Assembly: GCA_030248065.1 (NCBI GenBank)
Contig: JASAMV010005414.1
Location: 1-64,000, forward strand
Direction: 5' to 3'
Source: Rhynchonema sp. JSB1_4
Taxonomy: Eukaryota; Nematoda; Chromadorea; Monhysterida; Xyalidae
DNA: 64,000 bases
The notes below the pieces were generated by a model. The model was not told the origin of the DNA, did not search any database, and saw only the letters and a program-made list of their open reading frames with translations. Shown piece after piece: positions 11,540 to 21,500 of the stretch; position 1 is the stretch's first letter; each line of letters opens with the position of its first letter. The position numbers and the translations under genes are program-made.

Positions 11540-12306
11540 GCGGCAAATTCAAATGCAATGGTGAATACGGTCATGGCACCAGGGTTGGGCAAAAAAAAGG
11601 TTTTTGAAAAAAAAATTTTTTTTTTTAAAAAATTTTTTTTTAAAATTTTCGGGGGAACAAAATGTTCTAAAACGTCCAAAAATGGCCTTTTTGGGGGTTA
11701 TTTTTTGTCATTTTTTCTCAAGGGTCGAAAAATTTTCTTCATAAACTCACCTTTGGGGCATGTATTTGGTACCTAAGATACCCCAAATGATGTTATTATA
11801 CCTTCCCTTGATACATGGGACACAGTATGCATGTGCCTACATGGTACTTCGATGTCATACCCCATCAGGTCGGTCATATACGACTGATTCAGCTGCCCGA
11901 CAAGTATTTCTGCAGCTTATATTCTCAATTCTGTGTGGTTTATGAGTGAATCTTGCTTATTCGGCCACAAACTGTTGTGTCCGATACCACAGAGCAGCAA
12001 TCATCGGTCCATATCAAGCACAGACTGTTGGATCGTACCGAAATGACGTAAACACCGTTGATAAGTGATGCAAACCAAGTCACAAAAGTGACTTGTCAAT
12101 TAAAGTTGCATTTTTCGCGATTTTGCGCGTTTTTTAGGCAAATTTGGTAAAATTTCCCCGAATCTCAGACTTTTTAAAAAAAATTTTTTTTAAAAAAAAA
12201 TTTTTCTTTTAAAAAAACTTGTTTAAAAAAAAATTTTTTTTTCCAACCCTGCATGGCACTGCCCCGGAAAGGCACGAAGCCTGGGTTCGATTCCCAGACG
12301 TACAAA
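11540..12306 (+). pseudogene. tRNA-like sequence split by a hAT-like element
   Basis: To the right of the insertion, 12283-12300 forms a perfect T-arm: CTGGG-TTCGATT-CCCAG, with the B-box GGTTCGATTCC. Before it, TGCC-CCGGAAA-GGCA could be an anticodon arm, but with C instead of T before a GGA anticodon. To the left (11551-11579), TGCAATGGTGAA resembles an A-box/D-arm. The 7-bp acceptor stem is not convincing. It is a tRNA pseudogene or the head of a tRNA-derived SINE, later cut by the element at 11580-12251. Confidence 0.4.
11580..12251. mobile_element. hAT-like miniature element, family 1
   Basis: The ends are CAGGGTTGGGCAAAAA...TTCCAACCCTG, with the 8-bp duplication CATGGCAC at 11572-11579 and 12252-12259. 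The ends are lined with long A/T homopolymer runs able to form a large hairpin. No ORF worth keeping. Confidence 0.88.
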
Positions 12307-12740
12307 AGTCATTTTTTGTGCACAAACGATTTCGGATTGTACGTGCGTTCCCGTTATTATGAATAACATATGCGCGCCATCTGCAACTCTTGGCGATTCA
12401 GAAGAACATGTTGAATCACTGTGCAGCCTTGGAAAATCAAATAAATAAAAAATTCAAATGTTTCGAAACTTCAAATCAAGGTTACGACGACAAATACCAC
12501 GATGTGACGGGCACAATTGTGATTGAGAAACGGGCCAAGGGCGACACAGGCACTACTGCCGGACATGCGGAGGGACAGTGCGAAAAGTGATTGGAAGGAC
12601 ACGATAGACAAAAGGCGTATTTTGTTGTAAGGTCGTAAGATCGTGATGTCTTCTGGGTGAAATAATCGTTTATCAAGTAGTAGAAAGACATACATCATGT
12701 ATTAATTATGTATATAACGTGCGCATATGAATAATCAGCC

Positions 12741-13059
12741 CAGGGTTCGAAAAAAAATTTTGAATAAGTTTTTAAAAAAAATTTTTTGAAAGTCTCACAT
12801 TCGGTGAAATTCGACCGTACCAAGGCACACTGTGTGTCGTCGTGCTCATATCACGGGAAGCTATAATAACATCTTTTAGGGCTTCTTAAATACCAAATAC
12901 GTGCCCCACAAGTGATTTTGTTAAGAGAATTTTTCGACCCTCGAGAAAAAATGACAAAAAAATAAAAAGGACCATTCTTGGACGTTTTAGAGCACCAATT
13001 TTTTTTAAATTAAACCGTTTTTAAAAAAAAATTAATCCTAATCCTAAATTCTAACCCTG
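12741..13059. mobile_element. hAT-like miniature element, family 1 variant
   Basis: The ends are CAGGGTTCGAAAAAAAA...CTAACCCTG, with the 8-bp duplication AATCAGCC at 12733-12740 and 13060-13067. Length 319 bp, AT-rich arms, no coding capacity. Confidence 0.85.
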
Positions 13060-13125
13060 AATCAGCCAGCAGTAGAGCTGTATATTTTGAATATACAGTA
13101 TAGACCAGTTCAGCTCGTTTCATTA

Positions 13126-13566
13126 GGCCGCTCTCTGACAAAAGCAAAAAGCAAAAAGCAAAAAGTTTAACGCACACTTTTTGCTTTTTGCTTTTTGCTT
13201 TTGTCAGAGAGCAAAAGCAAAAAGTTGACTTTTTGCTTTTTGCTTTTTGCTTTTGTCAGAGAGCAAAAAAGCAAAAAGCAAAAAGTTGTGCAGCGCGCAC
13301 AAGCAGCAAACATTAGCGTGTTCCAAGCCTGTGTAATTTTTGATTTTCGGGTTTGTGCAGCCTGGTTTTGGGCGTAAAAAGTCATGATGACTTTTTGCTT
13401 TTTTTCAAGTTTTTGCTTTTTGCTTTTGCTCTCTGACAAAAGCAAAAAGCAAAAAGCAAAAAGTCAACTTTTTGCTTTTGCTCTCTGACAAAAGCAAAAA
13501 TCAAAAAGCAAAAAGTGTGTGTTAAACTTTTTGCTTTTTGCTTTTTGCTTTTGTCAGAGAGCGGCC
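13126..13566. mobile_element. Harbinger-like palindromic element with internal repeats
   Basis: The ends are GGCCGCTCTCTGACAAAAGC and its complement, flanked by TTA at 13123-13125 and 13567-13569, a target duplication typical of PIF/Harbinger. Inside, the module CTCTCTGACAAAAGCAAAA followed by AGCAAAAAGC units recurs several times in both orientations, so the element folds in multiple ways. The central 90 bp are unique. Confidence 0.8.
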
Positions 13567-14252
13567 TTAGGGAACATCGGTTGTCCAGATGAAAGAATCT
13601 AGTCAATAACTTTTTATGTCCTTCTTGCGGTGGTGTACATTTGTACCCCAGGCAATAACTATAGTTCATTATTGAATACCAGAGAATTTTACGGTGACCT
13701 AAAATTTGATCTGCATTTGCTGTGCTGATTGTAGCAGTATGGCATCTGTGCCATTATTTACATTATAAATCAACAAAATGTTGTGTGAACTTGCAAAACG
13801 AAATATAGTCAATTCTCTCTGTGTTGCTCATTGTGCATGTTTCATGAAGCACCGTACAAGTCTCAAGTGGGAAAGAGTATCAGCTGGATAATTTTTGGTC
13901 GGGCTCTGCTGCGGGTTACTGTATGTTGAATGCATAACATGGTCAGCTATGCAGATGTTCATTGCAAAATGTCGAAAAACCGTGGTGCCCTAACAACCAA
14001 TACAGCGTACGGTTGCCCGCGAAGTGCGTGCGCCTAGTTTTTTCTCGAAAACATCGACGAAATGGTTCCATCGGCTGCAACAGCACACCACTGCTGAGCG
14101 GGGGTGCGCATTTGAAAGTTCGATGCGTGAGAAATGTTGAAAAAATGCTGATTAACCCATCTGCGCTATTCATTACCATAAGCTCAGGAACAAGATCGTT
14201 CCGTTTACCTAGTTTCACTATTCTCATCCAAAGTTAACTGAGAAGTTTCAAG

Positions 14253-14309
14253 ATGTTCAAAGAAGTGCTCGTTTTGGCCGTGCTTGTCGCGGTCACAACC
14301 GTTAGCATG
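14253..14309 (+). CDS. First exon of a possible secreted-protein gene
   Basis: ATG opens MFKEVLVLAVLVAVTTVSM, a typical signal peptide, ending exactly at a GTAAGT donor in phase 0. The best downstream partner is 17180-17236, with a CAG acceptor in phase 0. That exon contains QVQGTFYFNCNE, which faintly recalls the first strand of nematode transthyretin-like proteins (V-x-G...C-N). The link is inference. Confidence 0.45.
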
Positions 14310-14597
14310 GTAAGTTCCTGATTAATCAAGGGAATTTAACTTCCGTGATAAATGCAAAAAACTGTAGACATGTCGATATTGATGATTCCATGATTTCGTA
14401 AACTCAACATGATGAAATCTGTTTGCAGCACATCGTTCAACAGAATTTCTGGCGAAAAAGTTCAAAAAGTTCTTTTGTGCACCCTGAGCGCAGTTTGGAT
14501 TAACTGTTGCACCTTCATCACGGGCTTCTATTAGAGGGTGACTTCAATTAGAGAGGGAGCTTCTATCAGTGCTGCATTTTCTGACGTGCTCTGAGGG

Positions 14598-14791
14598 CAG
14601 GGTTGAATTAAACAAAAGTAAAAGTCAGCTGGAAAAGAGTTTTTCTTTTGTGTCCCTCAAAACGTATATTGATACCTATGTAACATGATTTCAGCAATTT
14701 CAATCTTTGAGAAACCAATTTTTTCGTCCGGAAGAAAAAAATTTAAGAAGTTTTTTTTAAAGTTCGATAACAAAAATTTTTTCCATCTCTG
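14598..14791. mobile_element. Short hAT-like remnant related to 10240-10979
   Basis: It starts CAGGGTTGAATTAAAC and ends ATCTCTG. The flanks TCTGAGGG and CCTGAGGC match imperfectly. Shared interior landmarks with 10240-10979, in reverse, include the GTGTCCCTCAAAACGTAT region and AACATGATTTCAG. Confidence 0.55.
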
Positions 14792-15393
14792 CCTGAGGCT
14801 GGGCTTCAATTAGAGAAAATACGGTAGTTTTGAACCTGGTGTTCTTGGAGTGACATTGTGATCCCTAAAAATCGTAGAATTTTTCACCTAAGCCCCATCC
14901 CTTAAAATTGGTCAGTTAGTTAGTTTATTGCGTTGGCACCAACTCCATAATACATAAATAACAAGATTAAACGAAAGAAGCATGATTACAAAACCGGGTG
15001 TGGAGTTTACGGTCATGAAGATAAATACAAAATTGGCCCCAATATTTGTCATGTGCGTCATTTCATTCATTCCTTTCCGACTGCATGCCGCTTTGCCTAC
15101 AAGCTCCTGGCTGTCCTGGCAATCTGATTAAAATCTGGTAACTGTATCAATAATGCCAGTTCAGTTTTTGAGCGACATTCCGCATGTGTTTTCACTGCCG
15201 GCTGTTTGTAGTTTGCAACGAGGCTTTATCTACCCCAACCGCAAAACATAATTGCATCGAAATACAGTAGCAGGCACACATTGTATGGGGATGAGAAAAC
15301 GCGCCGCTTCAGAGGTTGTGAGACATCGTCGCTCTTTGTCACATGGTCGCGCGTTTTGTGAATTACAACATATGCGGCTGTTAGGGAAAGCTG

Positions 15394-15432
15394 GAAGCCT
15401 AAGCCTAAGCCGAAGCCTAGGCCTTAGCCTAA
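15394..15432. repeat. Degenerate telomere-like GCCTAA hexamer block
   Basis: There are six or seven tandem or near-tandem GCCTAA/GCCGAA/GCCTTA units. Similar short blocks occur at 18781-18825, 28675-28700, 37715-37765, 54665-54720 and 56925-56960. TTAGGC is the nematode telomere unit. These are interstitial and degenerate. Confidence 0.6.
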
Positions 15433-15533
15433 ACTGAAGCTGTTTGAAAATACGCGCGACCAAATCAAAACGCGCGACGATGTCCCCCGACCGCTTCAGA
15501 GGCGCGGATGGTCGCAGTAGTGACCCTTGTGGG

Positions 15534-16252
15534 CAGGGTTGTTTCAAAAAAAAAGTGGTTAATTAAAAAATTTTTTTTTAAAAAAAAAAATTTTTTTTTG
15601 AAACTCAGATTTTGCTTTTTTTTTTAATAAAAAAAAGTTGCCCAAAATGGGCTGAAATCTCCAAAAATGGCCTTTTTCGAGGCAAAAAATTGGCACTTTT
15701 TTTCTGTGGACGGGACAATTTTTCCAAAATCGCGCCTGCGGCGCCCTGTATTGTCCCCAAATCCGTACAGGGATGCGCGGGGATGGTCTTTTATAGTGAT
15801 GTGGCACCGATAATGTACCACTGCATGCTACTACACATGTATATACATAGGTCTGGTGCAAAACCGGGCGCGCAAAGTCGATCTGACGCGCAAGATTTGG
15901 GCTGTAATCGATATTTTGATGCTCGTATATCAGATATACGGCATTAGATGCATTAAAATACATTGTACGGCATGCTACCATACATTAGAGTACATCGTTA
16001 GTGAACATCAACCTCAGACTGGTAGGATTCCATAGAATCTGCACAATGCTACCGGGTGTCACCACACAAGTTGGGTCTCAGGCGAAAATTTTTCAATTTT
16101 TGAAAAATATGTTGCATCGATTTCATTTATCCTGAAACGTCGTTTGCAACACTTTTTCTAATAAAAAAAATTTTCGTCAAAAAAAAATCAACAAAAAAAT
16201 TTTTTTTTAAAAAAAAAGCTCGTTAATAAAAAAATTTTTTTTTTCAACCCTG
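15534..16252. mobile_element. hAT-like miniature element, family 1, uninterrupted copy
   Basis: The ends are CAGGGTTGTTTCAAAAAA...TTTCAACCCTG, with the 8-bp duplication CTTGTGGG at 15526-15533 and 16253-16260. This is the reverse-oriented sister of 3770-4755 and provides the empty site for the TA-targeted MITE found in that copy. Confidence 0.92.
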
Positions 16253-16374
16253 CTTGTGGGACTATCCGTCACCCTTGGCACACGGACAATCTGCCCTCTT
16301 AAAGGGCTATCGGAGCAAAGTGTTATAGGCCGTTGGAAAGCATTCGGATAGTACAAGGCATGCACATACATATA

Positions 16375-16648
16375 TTGGTCGCACAATGACTTTATAAGAA
16401 TTGGTCAAATTTTTTTCCTGAATCGTAAAGCAGGAAAGTGACGGGGCAATGACGTTGCGTTGCGTGATCGCACACAAAACACGTAGTAAAGAGAATGTTT
16501 CAGACCTGCGGCAACGTGGTTGATCTGCTAGATTATTTTCAGCTGAAAATGTTTTGTGAGAATCACAAATAGCACAGTGGTTAAGAGTGACTGAACGTGA
16601 AAATCAGGATTCACTTGATGAATTCTTATATAGAAATTGTGCGACCAA
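16375..16648. mobile_element. TA-targeted MITE, family E
   Basis: The ends are TTGGTCGCACAATGAC...TTGTGCGACCAA, flanked by TA at 16373-16374 and 16649-16650. Inside, near the 3' side, TAGCACAGTGGTTAAGAGT resembles a tRNA A-box. That motif is conserved in all copies. Confidence 0.88.
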
Positions 16649-17179
16649 TATCTATTCATATAGCTGGTCACAGTCTGTCACGATTAGTGAAAATGCAACC
16701 TGTCAGTTTTGTCCTATAATCAGTGTTCTCTGTTATGCAGTTCTGTAATACTGCTACACTTAGCGAAGTATTTTAAAAGTGACTTCTGGTCGAGACAATA
16801 AATATTATTCCGCAATCATTCAGGATCGAAGATTAATTCAGGCCAGACTTTTTCGTGCCTGACCTTTTTAATCCGGGGCACATTTCGGGCCCCTGGCTCT
16901 TCGGGCCCATGCCATAAGTCTGACCTCTCACCAATAATTGGGGCACCACACCTATACAACGATCTGGTCGGAATATTGGAATGACTAAACTACTGTTACG
17001 GAAATTGATCAATACTTTGCACATTTACTGATTCTATGATATTGGCTAAAGTTGTTACGGAACAACTAATCCTCAGATCCATATCAAAGCAGTGACTGAT
17101 CTTTACCGTGTGCCGTTTACTGTTCACAGATGGTTCAATTTCTATCAACCTTCATTCCAAAGAACAGCTTTTCGCACAG

Positions 17180-17236
17180 TCCAACGCAAATCAAGTCCAG
17201 GGCACTTTCTATTTCAATTGTAACGAGTTACAAATT
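17180..17236 (+). CDS. Possible second exon of the secreted-protein gene
   Basis: It follows a CGCACAG acceptor, in phase with the signal-peptide exon 14253-14309. If the palindromic block starting near 17242 is removed at the direct repeat AATTGTACGG (17233-17242 and 17406-17415), the frame continues to about 17535. That stretch is cysteine-containing (NRNCPGLALRVD, ACGCRNK). An insertion may have broken this exon. Tentative. Confidence 0.3.
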
Positions 17237-17242
17237 GTACGG

Positions 17243-17405
17243 TTGATTGTTGGATTAGTCATATCATTCGATATCGTTGTTTCTGTTTTTTCGACCAGCG
17301 TAAAAGTTGTTCACAATGCACATGGGAGCAACTTTTACGCTGGTCGAAAGAAACACACACAACGAAATCGAAAGATATGATATATGATAAAAAAAAGAAA
17401 GATAC
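17243..17405. repeat. Palindromic element with TCGACCAGCGTAAAAGTTG arms
   Basis: The arms are TCGACCAGCGTAAAAGTTG and its complement, extended by imperfect pairing of ATATCATTCGATATCG with its counterpart. It is bracketed by the direct repeat AATTGTACGG. A related small hairpin is at 25768-25838. Confidence 0.6.
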
Positions 17406-18501
17406 AATTGTACGGAATAGAAACTGCCCCGGGCTGGCTCTGAGGGTTGATACCGCCGAATTTTCCTTTATCGCCGCCACTTCATCTCGTGCGTGTGGCT
17501 GCAGAAATAAAAATACGCATATGCCAAAATAGAACACGGTGTGGTAAAATGGTTGCAATGTCGGATCGAAACATTACCTTTCAAATTAGATTGCAAAGAA
17601 ACTCGGTGTCACACAGCAAATTGGGTAAATAAGAATGACACAAACAGGTCAGGACTTGAATTTCAGGGAACAGCACCGAATCCTGTTAAGCTTTTCAGCT
17701 GACAAAAAGTGTCATGAGCTGATGGATGGACTATAGTGTGTGCATAATGATGTGATGTTTCATTGCTATAGCACGCCTACGTTCAGAGAGGTAGGTATAC
17801 AGTGTGTATCTTTCGGAACGCAATGTGCCTGCCTTTATGCTTGCAATTTGAATAAAAAATTGAAATTCTTGAAGAAAAAATACGGGGCGAAATCAAACTT
17901 TGTGATCGGTCCGGTTCTTTTTTTGAAGACCGATCGAATTGATCGCCTCGATTTTGCAAGATCACGGATCGGATCGGACAGATCCACAAGTAATATTTGG
18001 CCCAATATGGTGGCAAAGTGAGCATAACTCGTGCTGACATAACAGACCGGATTGAAACATTAGTTTTAGGATTGTTAATGATATACATACAGCAGTTCAA
18101 ATAAGATTTTCAAAGCAATGGTATGAGCAGATTAGAACTTGTGTTTCTAAGAAACATCATAGTCATTCTTCACAGCTTCATAGCATCGACTCATAGACAT
18201 TCAATCGTCCGCAACCATTCAGGCCCGTTGTTGTTGTTGTTATTGTTCGTTTACCGTTTCCTTCTGATTTGGGTGGTTGTTGGAAGAACGCTTCATCGTA
18301 CGAACGGTGGGACGTCTAAAATGCATAATGTCGCTGGTGCTGATGATATTTACAAATGAATATGAAGCCGAGGGATGATTGGATATGTTCGTTCTCATTG
18401 TGTTGTGACCCGTATAATGTTTAGTGACACGTGACACAAAAATGAATACATGAGACCCAGATGGACGGGATGGAAAATCCGATCACCAAGCTTGCCACAA
18501 A

Positions 18502-21500
18502 CTACGCAAAGACAAAATTCAAAGTAAAAAATGCACAAAGCAACATGCTTTTTCGAACCTGAAAATCCGACGCCGGACTCATTTTGCCAATTCCACTGTC
18601 AAGATCGACGCTGCGTTGAGTCGACGATTGTAGGTGATCGATGCACGTCGATAATCGATTGGCACTGCTGATCACCGATGATGAACTATCGATTTTGGAT
18701 GCCGCCAGCAATTGGGCGACGCTCGTGATTGGCTATGCGATTTGAGAATGAGAGTTATACGCCAGGCTCAGTTTGAAATTTGGCCTAAGCTTAAGCCTAA
18801 AGCCTGGGCCTGGCGCCTGCCTCAGCCAGAGACAAAAGAACTATGCAGAAACCCAAACAGTTCTGTCGTGCTTATTCTCGTTACCTGATGTGACCCGTTG
18901 GTGGTATCGAATGAGGTTGAATTAGATAACAAAGATATTCGATTATTGTTGTTGTTGATGGGCGGAGTGGTGTCAAGCGTTGTGCTGCTGGACTGGTCGT
19001 TGCGAAGGGCCACCTGCGTCATAAAAGCTGATTGGATTTATGGCGGTTAACGAAAACATAAAATATCTGCGAATGATAGTATTGTCAGCCGTTCTTCTTC
19101 TGATATTGGTCGCACAATGACCATATAAGAATTCATCAAATCTATCCTGAATTTCAGTCACTCTTAACCACTGTGCTATTGGTGATTCTCACAAAACATT
19201 TTCACCTGAAATAAATCCAGCAGATCAACCACGTTGCCGCAGGTCTGAAACATTCTCTTTACTGCATGCTTTGTGTGCGATCACGCAACGCAACGTCACC
19301 ACCCCGTCACTTTCCCTCTTTGCGATCCAGGAAAAAATTTTTATCAATTATTATAAAGTCATTGTGCAACCAATATCAACTAGAGTTGGTCGGATCGGAT
19401 TGGTGGTTTAGACTCACACGGAGCCACTTAATCTCGGCTAACTTAAAAACTATTCATGTTTGGCCGATGAACAGTGGACGAAATCAGTGCCACCAGTAAA
19501 TCTCAAAACATCCTTAAAATTCAAAAAAAGGTCACGGGACAAACGCTGGACCGTTCTGATGCGATCACAATGTTTGATATCTTAGTGCCCGAGAAACAGA
19601 AAACATGCTGACATTCCCATCACAACAAAGAGTGTACACAGTCAATCACATACTTCCACACCGACCGACCTGTAAGTTCTTCATATCGACCATCGCATAC
19701 GGTCTTATGGGCACCTGCAGTCTCTGCACCGACGTCGGCAGCACATGCACTGCCCGTTCAAGTCGTTCCAAACGGTCCGGCTCGGTGCCGTTACGATTGC
19801 GTTGCATCTCGATTTGCAATTTGCGTTTGTAGTTGTGCATCCGATCGCAGGCCAGCAGCTGCTCGGGCGGGATGGACCTGAGAAGAAAGTATAATGAATT
19901 ATTTTCGTGTGTGATTAGTGTCAGACTCCGTCGTCACGTCACCGACGAGGCACGTCTGAAGGCAAACTGCACCAACATGAGCGCGATTTCGCAGCTGGCA
20001 GAATCGTGAAACATTCTGACGTTGCTGCTGATTTGGAACAGCTTGCTTATCAGAAAACGCTGTAGAACCATTTTTGTTCCAGAATATGGACGATTCAATA
20101 TAAATGATTGTGAGTTGCATATTTTTAATGAATTTTGAACTTTTTAGTGAATGTACAGGTTGTACTAGGTTCACACCATAGGTCAACACCAACGCCAAAG
20201 CATTTAGCTTGTATTTGCGATCACCCATCGCCAGCACAAAGCGAGTGTTGTAGCCAGGGTTGGGCAAAAAACGTTTTTTTTTTTCAAAAATCGTTTTTTT
20301 AAAAAACGTTTTTTTAAAACGCAAAGATGACCAAAATATGCCACAAAAAATGGAAAACGCTCATGTTGAGAAGAAAACGTGGTTAAATGAAGTAATTCTA
20401 TGCGTTCTGAGGCAAAATAAACGGGTTTCAACCCTTTTCTGGCGAGTTGCTAAGATCCCATATCAGACCCGCATCATGGGACCAACTTTGGCCGGGGTCA
20501 TCACTGAAAGTCAAACTCCGTATATCGACGTATGTATCTCGACAAAGTATAAATTGGTCGAAAATTTTTTGAAAAAAATGGGACAAAAAATTGATTTTCC
20601 TTGATAAGCAGGGTACTTTCCCTGAAAAATAAGGGAAAATCAAGAAAATTCAGGATGTAAAAAACGAAAAACGACCCAGGCGTTTTTTTGCAAAAAAAGC
20701 GTCGTTTTTTTAAGACAAAACGCCTTCGTTTTTTTTGCCCAACCCTGGTTGTAGCCTGTAGGTATGTATAAGTGGTGCGGGTTCCGTGCTGTTCGGTGTT
20801 CAAAGAACCACCACGCGTAACAGCTGTTACTATCCTTCCGTCGGGTCTAGACGACAGAACGAGTTCCACCGGAATAGACATTATCGACGGGCGTTTCACA
20901 TCCCCTTCGAAATGACCCAATCGGAGATTGTAGTCAGCCATCCTCAACTCTCCCTCCGGTTCGAAGTATACACACTTCACGATCGGTTCGTACAGTACGT
21001 CGTACTCACGTTTCTGTTTAGTTTGGTTGGGACCTCCAGTAGCACTTTCAGGCGTGCCACAGCCTGTTTCATCCTGTTGGCTGCTCATACACTCTTCAAC
21101 TGAGGCACCATGCCACAGGGATCGCGTCTTTCCGACTGGCACTATACGCATCGACACACTGACGGTGTGCGACTGCACTGGGTAGTCCAGTTCGGGTAGG
21201 TCGGAGTACCGTGTGCGTTCTCTGAGCGCATTCTCAAGCACATTCGGCATGGACAACATCGGGTCCTCATTCCGACACATATCGTTGTATAATCCACAAG
21301 TCACGGGTTCGGAACCCTCTTGCAGTGGCATGCCCGGACTGTGGCGGTCTCCATATGGTAGCACTCGTATCGGCACTCGGTTATCGAGTATCTCGCCCCA
21401 CAGGTCAAACAATTGACGCGTCTTGGCGGATCTCGGATCCCGTGCGCTCTCGATCTCACACAATCCGCGAACCTCGGCGAGACACCGGCCATCAAACTCG

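Noticed and set aside
13126..13566. CRISPR-like or satellite array
   Set aside because: Units occur in both orientations within TTA-flanked inverted ends, which fits a DNA transposon.
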